A stretch of DNA of 59,238 nucleotides, taken from NCBI RefSeq assembly GCF_001368915.1, contig NZ_CSTE01000002.1, positions 1,410,599 through 1,469,836 on the forward strand, written 5' to 3'. The notes beneath the pieces were generated by a model. That model was given only the letters and a program-made list of their open reading frames with translations. It did not search any database and was not told where the DNA came from. Origin of the DNA: Haloferax massiliensis. GTDB taxonomy: Archaea; Halobacteriota; Halobacteria; Halobacteriales; Haloferacaceae. The position numbers and the translations under genes are program-made. Numbering within the stretch: position 1 is the first letter of the stretch; the number at the start of each line of letters is the position of its first letter. Below, piece by piece: positions 34,698-43,882 of this stretch.

Positions 34698-35732
34698 ATG
34701 GTGGTACTAGACATCGAGACGGAGGATGGACAGCGCGAGGCGCTTCGCCGGATGCTCACGATTCGGGCGTTCGACACGAAGGCGGCCGACCTATTCAGCG
34801 ACGGCGAACTCCCCGGGTTCGTCCACCTCTACGTCGGTGAGGAAGCGGTCGGGGTCGGCGCGTGTTCGGCCCTCGAATCGGACGACTACATCACGAGCAC
34901 CCACAGGGGTCACGGCCACTGTATCTCGAAGGGACTCGACCCGGACCTGATGATGGCCGAACTGTTCGGGAAGGCAAACGGCTACTGCAACGGCAAAGGC
35001 GGGTCGATGCACATCGCGGACGTCGACGCGGGGATGCTCGGGGCGAACGGCATCGTCGGCGCGGGGCCGCCGCTGGCGACGGGTGCCGCGCTCACCTCGC
35101 ACCTGAAAGGCGAAGACACCGTCGCGCTGGCGTTCTTCGGCGACGGCGCGGTCGCACAGGGACAGGTCCACGAGGCCATCAACCTCGCGGCGACGTGGAA
35201 CCTGCCGGCGGTGTTCCTCGTCGAGAACAACCAGTACGGCGAGGCGACGCCCGTCGAGAAACAGCACAACGTCCAGAACCTCAGCGAGACCGCGGAGGCG
35301 TACAACATCCCCGGTTTCACCGTCGACGGGATGGACATCACCGCCGTCTACGAGGCCGTCAAGGAGGCGCGCAAGCGGGCCGCCGACGGCGAGGGGCCGA
35401 CGTTCATCGAGGCCGAGACGTATCGGTACCACGGCCACTTCGAGGGCGACCAACAGCCGTATCGGACCGAGGAGGACGTGGCGATCTGGAAGGACCGCGA
35501 CGCCATCGAGACGTTCAAGCGACGGCTCGTAGAGGCGGGAACGATAACCGAAGACGAGTTCGACGAGATGAAAGCCGAAATCGACCAGCAGATCGAAGAC
35601 GCCGTCGGAAAGGCGAAAGAGGCGGCGTATCCGGACCCCAGCGAGGCGTACGAGGACATGTTCAACGCGGCCGTCCCGGAGATAAGCGACTTTTCCAGCG
35701 GGATGCGGGCCGACGGAGGTGAGGACCGATGA
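34698..35732 (+). CDS. 2-oxoacid dehydrogenase E1 component, alpha subunit
   Basis: A 344-residue thiamine-diphosphate enzyme. The TPP motif is GDGAVAQGQ (148-156) to ENNQYGEATP (176-185). Further family segments are THRGHGHCISKG and GGSMHI. It decarboxylates a 2-oxoacid and passes the acyl group to the E2 lipoyl arm. The substrate (pyruvate, branched-chain or acetoin) is not certain; the AcoX-like gene downstream hints at acetoin. A GATTATGG box (34672-34679) about 26 bp before the ATG suggests a leaderless message. Its stop overlaps the next start (ATGA), giving translational coupling. Confidence 0.92.
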   Translation: MVVLDIETEDGQREALRRMLTIRAFDTKAADLFSDGELPGFVHLYVGEEAVGVGACSALESDDYITSTHRGHGHCISKGLDPDLMMAELFGKANGYCNGKGGSMHIADVDAGMLGANGIVGAGPPLATGAALTSHLKGEDTVALAFFGDGAVAQGQVHEAINLAATWNLPAVFLVENNQYGEATPVEKQHNVQNLSETAEAYNIPGFTVDGMDITAVYEAVKEARKRAADGEGPTFIEAETYRYHGHFEGDQQPYRTEEDVAIWKDRDAIETFKRRLVEAGTITEDEFDEMKAEIDQQIEDAVGKAKEAAYPDPSEAYEDMFNAAVPEISDFSSGMRADGGEDR

Positions 35733-36739
35733 GCACCGAGACCGAAAGCGGAACCGGCCCGGACCAGACGAAGGAGATGACCATCCGGGAGGCGATTCGG
35801 CTCGCCCTCCGCGAGGAGCTCGACCGCGACGACGACGTGTTCGTCATGGGCGAGGACGTCGGGAAGTTCGGCGGCGTCTACGAGGTCACGGGTGACCTCG
35901 TCGAGCAGTTCGGCGAGGAGCGCGTCCGCGACACGCCCATCAGCGAGGCCGGCTTCATGGGCGCGGCGGTCGGCGCGGCGGCGACCGGGACGCGGCCGGT
36001 CGTCGAAATCATGTTCTCGGACTTCATCGGCGTCTGCTCCGAACAGATAATCAACCAGATGGCGAAGAACCGCTACATGTTCGGCGGCAAGACGGAGATG
36101 CCCGTCACCGTCCGAACGACCGAGGGCGGCGGCAGCGGCGCGGCCAGCCAGCACTCCGGGACGATTCACACGTGGTTCGCCCACTTCCCCGGCGTGATGG
36201 CCGTCGCGCCCGCGACGCCGGCGTCCGCCAAGGGCCTGTTGAAGTCGGCCATCCGGTCGGACGACCCGGTCATCGTCTTCGAGAACAAGCAGATATACGA
36301 ACAGAAGGGCGAGGTCCCGCTCGACGATGACTTCACCATCCCGATCGGCACCGCGAGCGTCGAGCGCGAGGGCGAGGACGTGACCGTCGTCGCCACCCAG
36401 CGCATGGTCGGCGAGTCGCTCGAACTCGCCGAGGAACTCGCGGGGCAGACGAGCGTCGAGGTCGTCGACCTCCGGTCGCTCTACCCGATGGACACCGAGA
36501 CGCTGGTCGAGAGCGTCAAGAAGACCGGCCGCCTCGTCATCGCCGACGAGAGCCCGCTTTCGTACGGGACCCACGCCGAGGTGGCGACGCGCGTCATGGA
36601 GAACGCGTTCTACAGCCTCGACGCGCCCATCCAGCGGGTTGGCGTCGCCGACGTTCACATCCCCTTCAGCCCCGCGCTCGAAGAGGAGGTGCTCCCCCAC
36701 GGCTCCGACGTGGAAGCCGCAATCAACCGCATCGTGTAA
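35729..36739 (+). CDS. 2-oxoacid dehydrogenase E1 component, beta subunit
   Basis: A 336-residue transketolase-like beta subunit. It has the opening TIREAIRLALREELDRDDDVFVMGEDVG in two pieces, then GGVYEVT, DTPISEAGFMGAAVGAA, the SDFIGVCSEQIINQMAK segment and the C-terminal transketolase domain with SVEVVDLRSLYPMD. It completes the E1 heterotetramer. It overlaps the alpha gene by 4 nt and is followed directly by the AcoX-like gene (stop TAA adjacent to GTG). Confidence 0.93.
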   Translation: MSTETESGTGPDQTKEMTIREAIRLALREELDRDDDVFVMGEDVGKFGGVYEVTGDLVEQFGEERVRDTPISEAGFMGAAVGAAATGTRPVVEIMFSDFIGVCSEQIINQMAKNRYMFGGKTEMPVTVRTTEGGGSGAASQHSGTIHTWFAHFPGVMAVAPATPASAKGLLKSAIRSDDPVIVFENKQIYEQKGEVPLDDDFTIPIGTASVEREGEDVTVVATQRMVGESLELAEELAGQTSVEVVDLRSLYPMDTETLVESVKKTGRLVIADESPLSYGTHAEVATRVMENAFYSLDAPIQRVGVADVHIPFSPALEEEVLPHGSDVEAAINRIV

Positions 36740-37780
36740 GTGACGACCACTATCGGGCTCGTCGTCAACCCCGCCGCCGGCCGCGACATCCGACGGCTCA
36801 CCGGCGGCGCGAGCGTCAGTAACAACTACGCGAAACGCCGCACCGCGGGCTGCGTCCTCGCGGGGTTGACGCTCGTCGACGACGCGGAGGTGCTGGTCAT
36901 GCCCGACAACACGGGGCTCGCCGACCGCATCGTCGACGACGCGCCCGACGGTGTCAGCGTCGAGTTCGTAGACATGACGGTCACCGCGTCGGGTCGGGAC
37001 AGCAGAACGGCCGCGGCCCACTTCGCGGACCACGCCGACGCCGTCGTCGTCCTCGGCGGCGACGGCACGACGCGAGACGTGGCCCAGACCATCGGCGACG
37101 TGCCGGTCGTGAGCATCTCGACGGGGACGAACAACGTCGTCCCGACGCCCGTCGACGGCACGGTCGCGGGCGCGGCCGCCGCCCTCGTCGGAAGCGGGGC
37201 CGTCTCCGCGGCGGAGGCGACGACGCGCCACGGGACCGTCGAGGTCGACGTCGTCCGGTCCGAGGAGACGACGGTCATCCGCGGCCTCGCCACCGTCGGC
37301 GTCCTCGACCGCCCCTTCGTCGGCACGCGGGCGATTCTCGACCCGAGCGACATCGTCGGCGGCGTCGTCTCGCGGTCGTCGCCCGCGGAAATCGGGCTTT
37401 CGGGCATCGCCGGCGGTCTCGTCACGCACCGACCTGACGACCCCGGCGGCGTCGGCTTCCGGCTGTCCCGCGACGGGGCTGACGGGACAGACGCGCCGGA
37501 TGCGGCGGACGCGGCGACCAGCCCGGCCACGACGGTCAGGGCGATTACCGTCCCCGGACGCCTCTCGACGGTCGACGTGGCCGAACACCGCGTCCTCGAC
37601 GACGGCGAGGACTACGCGTTCGAGGTCGACCGCGGGGTCATAAGCGTCGACGGCGAGCGGGAACACGAGGTGCGAAACGGGACCGTCCGCCTCCGTCCGG
37701 TGAGCGACGGCCCGCGACTGGTCGACGTCGAGGCGGTCCTCGAACGGGCGGCCGACGACGGGCGCTTCAGGCTCGGGTGA
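36740..37780 (+). CDS. NAD-kinase-like protein (AcoX family)
   Basis: A 346-residue protein with an ATP-NAD kinase fold: VVNPAAGRDIRRLTGG at the start, the GGDGT nucleotide signature in VVLGGDGTTRDVAQ (near 109), then ISTGTNN. This is the AcoX group found in acetoin dehydrogenase operons, whose true activity is unproven. It begins with GTG directly after the E1-beta stop, so it belongs to the operon. A low-complexity Asp/Ala/Gly insert lies near residues 245-258. It ends 7 bp before the convergent E2 gene. Confidence 0.85.
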   Translation: MTTTIGLVVNPAAGRDIRRLTGGASVSNNYAKRRTAGCVLAGLTLVDDAEVLVMPDNTGLADRIVDDAPDGVSVEFVDMTVTASGRDSRTAAAHFADHADAVVVLGGDGTTRDVAQTIGDVPVVSISTGTNNVVPTPVDGTVAGAAAALVGSGAVSAAEATTRHGTVEVDVVRSEETTVIRGLATVGVLDRPFVGTRAILDPSDIVGGVVSRSSPAEIGLSGIAGGLVTHRPDDPGGVGFRLSRDGADGTDAPDAADAATSPATTVRAITVPGRLSTVDVAEHRVLDDGEDYAFEVDRGVISVDGEREHEVRNGTVRLRPVSDGPRLVDVEAVLERAADDGRFRLG

Positions 37781-37787
37781 GCCTTTT

Positions 37788-38817
37788 TCACCGCCCGCCG
37801 GCGGCGATGACGAGCGACCACGGGTTCTCGACGTGTTCGACGAGCGTGCCGAGCATGCGGGCGGCGTCCGCCCCGTCGACGATGCGGTGGTCGAACGACA
37901 GCGAAAAGGAGATGACCCGCCGGACGGTCACGTCGCCGTCGTCGGTCGGCACGGCCTCCCGGCGAATCGTGTTGACGCCGAGGATGGCGACCTGCGGCGG
38001 GTTGATTATCGGGTCGAACGACTCGACGCCGAGGACGCCGAGGTTCGAGACGGTGAAGGTGCCCCCCGAGAGGTCGTCCATCGTGAAGTCGCCCGACAGC
38101 GCCCGCTGGGTGACCTCGGCGCGGGTCTCGGCGAGTTCGGCCAGCGACAGCGAGGCGACGTCGCGGACGACCGGCGCGATGAGCCCCTCGTCGATGTCGA
38201 CCGCGACGCAGATGTTGTGCTCCCCGTGGAGCCGGTGGACACCGTCCTCGAAAGTCGCGTTGAACTCGGGGTGCTCGTCGAGTGACGCCGAAAGTACGAG
38301 CAGGAGGACGTCCGTTATCGATACGTCCGCGTCGAGGGCGTCGTCGGCGGCGTCGGCCGCGGCGAGCAGTTCCTCCGCGTCGGCGCGGCGGTCGACCGTG
38401 ACGTGGACCGCCTCGCGGTAGCTCTCGCCGAGTCGGTCGGCGATGGTGCGGCGCATCCCGGATAGCGGGCGTTCGGTCTCGACCGGCTCGCTCGCGGCGG
38501 TCGCGTCGGTCGTCTCGGCCCCCGCGGTCTCCGCCCTCGCCGACGCCCGCGTCCGCCTCTAACCCGGAGATGTCCTCGTCCGCCCCGGCGACGATAGCCA
38601 ACGCGCCGCCGGGCGCTGTCGACTCGCCTTCCGCGAGAACGACGCGCCGCAGAACGCCGTCCTCCTTGGCGTCAATCTCCGCGGTCGTCTTCTCCGACTC
38701 GATTTCGGCGATCGGCTCGCCCTCGGTGACCTCGTCGCCCTCCGAGACGAGCCACGCCGAGAGCTCGCCGGACTTCATCTCTAACCCGAGCTTGGGCATC
38801 TTGACTACGTACGCCAT
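37788..38817 (-). pseudogene. 2-oxoacid dehydrogenase E2 (dihydrolipoamide acyltransferase), frameshifted
   Basis: Two frames make one protein. The N-terminal part from ATG 38817 is a lipoyl domain with the lipoyl-lysine segment AEIESEKTTAEIDA. The C-terminal part (from about 38535 to 37788) is the acyltransferase domain with the catalytic His and Asp in SFDHRIVDGADAARML. The switch lies between about 38535 and 38560 in a GAGGGCGGAG stretch (minus strand). Removing one G gives an unbroken acidic linker. The remaining frame reads a basic Arg-rich string, so the frame shift is real in the sequence. No peripheral-subunit-binding domain is seen. True mutation versus sequencing error cannot be decided here. 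Confidence 0.8.
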
Positions 38818-38878
38818 GGGTACAACATACACTATAGTCCGTGATATATCTAGGTCGCCGCGGCCGCGACCACCAGAC

Positions 38879-38886
38879 TTTACTAC
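38879..38886 (+). promoter_or_regulatory. TATA-like box of thi4
   Basis: TTTACTAC lies 22-29 bp before the thi4 ATG (38908), predicting a leaderless message. The promoter is divergent from that of the E2 gene, which has a GATATATC box near 38843-38850. Confidence 0.5.
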
Positions 38887-38909
38887 TAGGTGGTATCACT
38901 AGGTGGTAT
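38885..38909 (+). repeat. 12-bp direct repeat at the thi4 start
   Basis: ACTAGGTGGTAT occurs at 38885-38896 and again at 38898-38909 (period 13). The first copy starts in the TATA-like box and the second covers the first two bases of the start codon. The placement fits an operator that blocks polymerase, and the regulator gene thiR lies 2.3 kb away. Alternatively the second copy includes a GGTGG ribosome-binding remnant. Confidence 0.6.
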
Positions 38910-39831
38910 GTCGTTCGACGGATTCACCGACGCGACAGAAGCACAGGTCACACGCGCGATTTCCGACTCGTGGATGGAGGAGTTCCGCGAGCGCACCGAC
39001 ACCGAGGTCATCGTCGTGGGCGGCGGGCCCTCCGGGCTCGTCGCGGCCAAGGAACTCGCCGAGCGCGGCGTCGAGGTGACCATCGTGGAGAAGAACAACT
39101 ACCTCGGCGGCGGCTTCTGGCTGGGCGGCTTCCTGATGAACAAGGTGACCGTCCGCGACCCGGCCCAGCGCGTCCTCGACGAACTCGGCGTCCCCTACGA
39201 GGAGAGCGACGAGGCCGAGGGGCTGTACGTCGCCGACGGCCCGCACGCCTGTTCCGCGCTCATCAAGGCCGCCTGCGACGCCGGCGCGAAAATCCAGAAC
39301 ATGACGGAGTTCACCGACGTCGTCCTCCGCGAGGACGACCGCGTCGGCGGCATCGTCATGAACTGGACGCCGGTCCACGCGCTCCCGCGGGAACTCACCT
39401 GCGTCGACCCCATCGCGGTCGAGTCCGACCTCGTCCTCGACGCGACCGGCCACGACGCGGTCGTCCTCTCGAAGCTCTCCGAGCGCGGCGTCCTCGACGT
39501 GAACGGCATCGAACACGCCAAGGAACACAACACGGGCATGGACAAGACCGCCGACGGCGAGTACGGCGCGCCCGGCCACGACTCCCCCGGCCACGACTCG
39601 ATGTGGGTCTCTGAGAGCGAAGACAGCATCGTCGACGCGACGGGCGTCGTCCACCCCGGCGTCGTCGCCTCCGGCATGGCCGTCGCCACCGCCCACCACC
39701 TGCCGCGCATGGGCCCGACGTTCGGTGCCATGTTGCTCTCTGGCCGGCAGGCGGCGCAGTCCTGTCTCGACGAACTCGGCCGTGACGCGCCCGAGGTGAG
39801 CATCTCCGGTCCCGCTCCGGCCGACGACTGA
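38908..39831 (+). CDS. thi4: thiamine thiazole synthase Thi4
   Basis: A 307-residue Thi4. The FAD/NAD-binding motif is [20 protein letters not shown] (34-53), then [15 protein letters not shown] (65-79). The sulfur-donor cysteine is Cys165 in RELTCVDP. From memory this is the residue shown to be essential in H. volcanii Thi4, so the enzyme is probably a suicide thiazole synthase. It makes the thiazole precursor of thiamine from NAD and glycine. The C-terminus has [15 protein letters not shown]. thiR is a few genes downstream on the other strand. The ATG at 38908 is chosen over the GTG at 38890 from the TATA position. Confidence 0.94.
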   Translation: MSFDGFTDATEAQVTRAISDSWMEEFRERTDTEVIVVGGGPSGLVAAKELAERGVEVTIVEKNNYLGGGFWLGGFLMNKVTVRDPAQRVLDELGVPYEESDEAEGLYVADGPHACSALIKAACDAGAKIQNMTEFTDVVLREDDRVGGIVMNWTPVHALPRELTCVDPIAVESDLVLDATGHDAVVLSKLSERGVLDVNGIEHAKEHNTGMDKTADGEYGAPGHDSPGHDSMWVSESEDSIVDATGVVHPGVVASGMAVATAHHLPRMGPTFGAMLLSGRQAAQSCLDELGRDAPEVSISGPAPADD

Positions 39832-39912
39832 CCGTCTCCCGACGGTCCGATTGTCGGCTCCCCCGACGCCTCTGACACTCGTTCTGGGTCGCTCCCGACC
39901 CGTTTTCCGTTA

Positions 39913-40374
39913 CTAGATTCCCTCGCGTTCCTGCTCGTGAACCCAGCCGAGCGTTCGCCTGAGTCGCGCCCACCCACGGTTCCACACGAGCAGAAAGCCG
40001 GGGACGACACCGACGGCGAGCAACGCCAGATAGTACTGCAACTCGACGACCGGCGGGTACGCCACCGACGCGATTACGTCGAGGAGTCGCAATGCGAACC
40101 AGAGCCGCGCCGCGACGAAGTGACCGATAACGAAACTGCCGACGAGCCGCTCCTGAACGCCCGCGGGCTCAGTCCGCCCGCCGATACGGCTCCGGTAGAG
40201 CAGATACCCGACGACGAGCGGTTCGAAGACGACACAGCCGAGCGCCCACAGGAGACTCGCGTTGCTCCCCCGCTCGGCGGCGTCGAGAGACACCCAGTAG
40301 CCGACGAGCCCCAAGAACAAGAGGTGAAACGCGTTGAAGGGCGCGCCGAGAAGCTCCGCGAGGAACGAGGCCAT
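39913..40374 (-). CDS. hypothetical membrane protein
   Basis: A 153-residue protein with about four membrane helices, starting MASFLAELLGAPFNAFHLLFLGLVGYW. A short Arg-rich loop follows the third helix (RSRIGGRTEP). The C-terminus is cytosolic and charged (WVHEQEREGI). I do not recognise a family. It is convergent with thi4 (81 bp gap) and lies downstream of the methyltransferase on the same strand, 66 bp apart. Confidence 0.65.
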   Translation of the reverse strand: MASFLAELLGAPFNAFHLLFLGLVGYWVSLDAAERGSNASLLWALGCVVFEPLVVGYLLYRSRIGGRTEPAGVQERLVGSFVIGHFVAARLWFALRLLDVIASVAYPPVVELQYYLALLAVGVVPGFLLVWNRGWARLRRTLGWVHEQEREGI

Positions 40375-40440
40375 ACCACCCGTCGACAGCGGGGCGACAT
40401 ATCGCTTCTGTCGGCCGGTCGGACCGCACGACGGCGATTG

Positions 40441-41160
40441 CTACTCCACCGCGCCCGCACGAACCCGAGCGAAGCCGAGCGCGTGGGTCGTCTCGTGAGT
40501 CACCCGACACCGCGATTCGAGCGCCCGGTGGGCCGCGACGAGCCGCCGGTTCAGCATCTTCGTCGGCGACGCGCGCATCGTGCGCGACCCCGGCGGCGCG
40601 GTGACGCGGACGAGCGCCCGAAACGCCGGATTGAGCGGTCGCCAGCGCGGGTCGGTCGTCTCCGCGAGGTCGACGAGACAGAGCCGGCCGCCCGGTCCGA
40701 CGAGGTCGGCCCACGACGAGACCACGGCCGCGGGGTCGTCGAACATCCCCGAGACGAACGTGGCGAGGACGGCGTCCGGCGATTCTGCGAGTTCACGCGC
40801 GACCGGCGGCCGGGTCGCGTCGGCGCGAACGAGGTGGACGTTCGGGTACTCGCGGGTCCGCTCGCGGGCCACGTCGAGGACGCCGGGGGAGAAATCGACG
40901 CCGACGACGGTCCCCTCGGGGCCGACGCGCTCGGCGAGGTACGGGAGGTTCGCGCCCGTCCCGCAGCCCATCTCGACGACCGTCTCGCCGGGAGAGAGCG
41001 CGAGCGCGTCGGCGGCTTCGGTTCTGACGCTCCCGACGCCGGGCGCGCGGCGGGCGAGCGCGTCGTAGAGCGTCGCCCAGCGGGTGTAGAACGACTGGGC
41101 GACAGACGACGGGGAGCGAGAGCGGGAACGGGAACGGGAATCGGGCTGTTCGGCTGTCAT
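40441..41160 (-). CDS. class I SAM-dependent methyltransferase
   Basis: A 239-residue methyltransferase of the UbiE/Methyltransf_11 type. The SAM motif is VVEMGCGTGANLPYLAERVG (from about residue 59), with acidic motif II VVGVDFSPGVLDV. The first 22 residues include an SRSRSRSRSP run coded by a short tandem repeat, probably disordered. Substrate unknown. It starts 12 nt after the thiR stop and is the third gene of dcd-thiR-methyltransferase. A link to thiamine is not evident. Confidence 0.82.
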   Translation of the reverse strand: MTAEQPDSRSRSRSRSPSSVAQSFYTRWATLYDALARRAPGVGSVRTEAADALALSPGETVVEMGCGTGANLPYLAERVGPEGTVVGVDFSPGVLDVARERTREYPNVHLVRADATRPPVARELAESPDAVLATFVSGMFDDPAAVVSSWADLVGPGGRLCLVDLAETTDPRWRPLNPAFRALVRVTAPPGSRTMRASPTKMLNRRLVAAHRALESRCRVTHETTHALGFARVRAGAVE

Positions 41161-41172
41161 GGGACGGGAGCC

Positions 41173-42072
41173 TCAGAGCAGGACGCGGACCACGTCGGCG
41201 ACGGCGGGCGCGTCGGGGCCGAGAACGTACGTGATTGGTTCGATGCCGTAGCCGCCGCTCTGGTAGACGACGAACGTCTCCGGGAGGTCGCGGCCGGTGA
41301 GGAGTTCGCGGACCGGGTCGGTCGGCGCGTCGGGGTCGAACTCGATGCACTCGTAGCCCGCGGCTTCGAGGTCTTCGATGACGCCCGCGTCGTAGACGAT
41401 GTTGAGCGCGGCGTTCACGTCGGCTCCGGCGGCGCGGGCCGAAAGCAGGACGCCGGCGACGTGGCCGCTGACGCCGAACTCGGGCTCGCCGGGGACGGTC
41501 GCCTGCCCCTTCACGTCGAAGATGCGACCGGGGATGGCCGCCACCTCGTCCACGCTGTCGGCGTCCGGCAGCGACTCCACGAGGTTGGAGCCGACGTTCG
41601 GGATGAGCCCCGCGAAGCCGGAGGTGTTCGTGAGCATGCGGAGGCCGCGGCGGACCGACGAGCGGACCTGCTCGACGGTTCGGAGGCGACCCTCGGGGTC
41701 GTGGATGCTCCGAAAGCCGTCGTGGGAGGCGAGTTCTGGCATCTCCTCCTCGTGGAGGTCCGAAAGCAGGTCGCCCTCCTCCAGTTGGCGGATGAGGACC
41801 TCGGCCTCGACGAGCGCCTGCACGGGCGTTATGTCGCCGGTGGCGAGGCCGTCGCCGACGCGGGAGACGAGGTCGACGACGCGGGGGTCGGTGGCGACCC
41901 GCTCGTTCGTGCTGACCTCGCCGTGGGCGTACTTCGAGACGGCGCTCTGGCTGATGCCGAGCGCGTCGGCGACCTCCGACTGGGTGAACCCGCGGTCCCG
42001 GAGGTCCTCCGCGAGGAGCGCGCGGAACGTGGGCAGGAACGCGTCCACGACGATTTCTTCGATGAACTTCAT
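41173..42072 (-). CDS. thiR: thiamine-responsive regulator ThiR (HTH plus ThiN domain)
   Basis: A 299-residue protein. An N-terminal helix-turn-helix (residues 14-56, [25 protein letters not shown] in two parts) is followed by a ThiN-type domain from about 125 ([44 protein letters not shown]). ThiN folds bind thiamine phosphate, and HTH-ThiN proteins are known as ThiR repressors of archaeal thiamine genes. Its location near thi4 supports that. The start overlaps the dcd stop in ATGA, giving coupling. Confidence 0.88.
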   Translation of the reverse strand: MKFIEEIVVDAFLPTFRALLAEDLRDRGFTQSEVADALGISQSAVSKYAHGEVSTNERVATDPRVVDLVSRVGDGLATGDITPVQALVEAEVLIRQLEEGDLLSDLHEEEMPELASHDGFRSIHDPEGRLRTVEQVRSSVRRGLRMLTNTSGFAGLIPNVGSNLVESLPDADSVDEVAAIPGRIFDVKGQATVPGEPEFGVSGHVAGVLLSARAAGADVNAALNIVYDAGVIEDLEAAGYECIEFDPDAPTDPVRELLTGRDLPETFVVYQSGGYGIEPITYVLGPDAPAVADVVRVLL

Positions 42073-42656
42073 TCGCCGCCACCGAACTCGGGGTCGGAGC
42101 TGAGCCGCGACGCCTGCGGCCCGCGCTGGCCCTGATACTTCGACCCGCGTTCGACCCCGTAGGGGCGGTCGGCGGGCGATTTCATCTCCGTGAACACGAG
42201 TTGAGAGATGCGCATGCCGGGGGTGAGCGCGACGGGCGCGGTGCCGAGGTTCGACAGTTCGAGCGTGATTTGGCCCTCGTAGCCGGGGTCGACGATGCCC
42301 GCGGTGGCGTGGATGACGACCGCGAGGCGGCCGAGCGACGACCGGCCCTCGACGGTCGCCAGCAGGTCGGCGGGAATCTCCACGCGCTCTTTGGTCGTGC
42401 CGAGGACGAAGTCGCCGGGGTGGAGGATGAAGTCGTCGCCCTCCGGGACGTGCGTCTCGCGGACGTACTCGGAGACCTCGCTCTCGCGGTTCGGGTGGAT
42501 ACAGGAGATGTTCGTGCGCTGGAACTCCAGGAATTCGGTGCCGAGACGGAGGTCGACGCTCGCGGGCTGGACCTGCATGTCCACGTCGTCTATCGGGTCG
42601 ACCACGAGGTCACCCTCGGCGAGGCGAGCGAGGATGTCCGAGTCGGAGAGTATCAT
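42069..42656 (-). CDS. dcd: dCTP deaminase
   Basis: A 195-residue dCTP deaminase of the Dcd/Dut fold. Signatures are [27 protein letters not shown], the catalytic Glu region [22 protein letters not shown] and the C-terminal [14 protein letters not shown] lid. It converts dCTP to dUTP (or dUMP for the bifunctional type) for dTTP synthesis. The long upstream open frame is shadow; the start is ATG 42656. It is first in the operon with thiR and a methyltransferase. Confidence 0.93.
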   Translation of the reverse strand: MILSDSDILARLAEGDLVVDPIDDVDMQVQPASVDLRLGTEFLEFQRTNISCIHPNRESEVSEYVRETHVPEGDDFILHPGDFVLGTTKERVEIPADLLATVEGRSSLGRLAVVIHATAGIVDPGYEGQITLELSNLGTAPVALTPGMRISQLVFTEMKSPADRPYGVERGSKYQGQRGPQASRLSSDPEFGGGE

Positions 42657-42706
42657 ACTCGAAGGGAGCGCGTCGCGGACAAGTAAATCCACCTTCTCGG
42701 CGCGGC

Positions 42707-43447
42707 TCAGAGGAGTTCGAACAGGAGGCCGACGAGGCTCAGGCCGACGGTGACGACGGCGGCCGACTCGACGTCGAGGTCGCGGGCGCGGGCCAGCCCG
42801 TAGGTCCTGACGTACGTCGCCCACGCGACCGTGACGACCACGACGACCCCGCTGACGAGGCCGAAGCCGGACAGCGCCGACTGCATCGCGGCGACCGCGG
42901 CGTCGGGCGTCGACGGGAGGTCGATTCGTGGGAGGGCGTAGGCGAGGTAGCCGGCGAGCGCGACGGCGCGGGCCGCGCTCGGAACCATCCCCCACGCGGC
43001 GACCGTCAGCGTCTCGGCGAACCCACCCTCGCCGCCGACGAGCGACGTGCCGAGGTGGAGAACCGCCGCCTCGAACAGCCAGAACAGCGGCACGCCGACG
43101 AGCATCGCCCACGGGACCCACGAGATTTCCTCCCAGACGAGGTCGCCGAGGCGCTTGTCGAGCTGTTCGGGAACCGACGGGTCACAGCCCGCGGGGGCGC
43201 CCATGTCGGCGAACGGGCCGCCCTCTTCGTAGTTCTCGCACATCATCTCGGGGGCGTGTGCGGGGTTGTCGACGGTGACCCGCTGGTCGAGCTGTTGGGT
43301 GAACGTGACGAGGATGCCGCCGGTGGCGGCCGCGACGACGAGCGTCACGAGCGCGACGACGGCGAGCGCCCGCCCGGCATCGAGCGGTCGCGGCCGCGAC
43401 GCGAAGTACTCGCGCGGCTTGCGGAGGGGCGTTCGGGGACCTGCCAT
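42707..43447 (-). CDS. YIP1-family membrane protein
   Basis: A 246-residue protein with about five membrane helices and an N-terminal segment [17 protein letters not shown], typical of Yip1-domain proteins. A large extracellular loop after helix 1 contains two Cys ([10 protein letters not shown] and [10 protein letters not shown]) that could form a disulfide. Yip1 membrane proteins are common in haloarchaea, with no known function. The ATG at 43447 is used because the upstream codons are basic and non-family. It lies 50 bp upstream of dcd on the same strand. Confidence 0.78.
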   Translation of the reverse strand: MAGPRTPLRKPREYFASRPRPLDAGRALAVVALVTLVVAAATGGILVTFTQQLDQRVTVDNPAHAPEMMCENYEEGGPFADMGAPAGCDPSVPEQLDKRLGDLVWEEISWVPWAMLVGVPLFWLFEAAVLHLGTSLVGGEGGFAETLTVAAWGMVPSAARAVALAGYLAYALPRIDLPSTPDAAVAAMQSALSGFGLVSGVVVVVTVAWATYVRTYGLARARDLDVESAAVVTVGLSLVGLLFELL

Positions 43448-43543
43448 CGGTCGAACCACGGAGATGTTGGTGAAATGTCTTCTGCCCCGCACGCGACGCC
43501 CGCGATGGGAGGACATTTACCGCGTCGGCGGGGAGTAGCGGGC

Positions 43544-43882
43544 ATGAAACAGGCCATCGTCGCACGCGCCGACCTCGGCATGGGCCGGGGAAAGCTCGCC
43601 GCGCAGGTCGCCCACGCCTCGCTGTCCGCCTACGAGGACACCGACTCGCAGACGCGAAAGCGCTGGAAGGGCGGCGGACAGAAGAAGGTCGTCCTCAAGG
43701 CCAACGGCGAGTCCGAACTGTTCAAACTCGCCGACAAGGCAGAGCGAGCGGGCATCCCCCACGCCATCATCCGCGACGCGGGGCACACGCAACTCGACCC
43801 CGGCACGGTGACGGCGCTCGCCGTCGGCCCCGCCGACGACGACGAAATCGACCGCGTGACCGGCGACCTCTCGCTGTACTGA
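43544..43882 (+). CDS. pth2: peptidyl-tRNA hydrolase, archaeal/eukaryotic type (Pth2)
   Basis: A 112-residue Pth2: start [20 protein letters not shown] (2-21), then [36 protein letters not shown] and a C-terminal [18 protein letters not shown]. It frees tRNA from peptidyl-tRNA that drops off ribosomes. A CATTTACC box (43513-43520) about 28 bp before the ATG gives a leaderless message. Its TGA overlaps the truD ATG (TGATG), so the two are translationally coupled. Confidence 0.95.
   Translation: MKQAIVARADLGMGRGKLAAQVAHASLSAYEDTDSQTRKRWKGGGQKKVVLKANGESELFKLADKAERAGIPHAIIRDAGHTQLDPGTVTALAVGPADDDEIDRVTGDLSLY

Noticed and set aside
41085..41160. SRSRSRSR stretch in the methyltransferase as an RS-type RNA-binding domain
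   Set aside because: It is coded by a short tandem repeat at the protein's N-terminal edge and is more simply explained by slippage.
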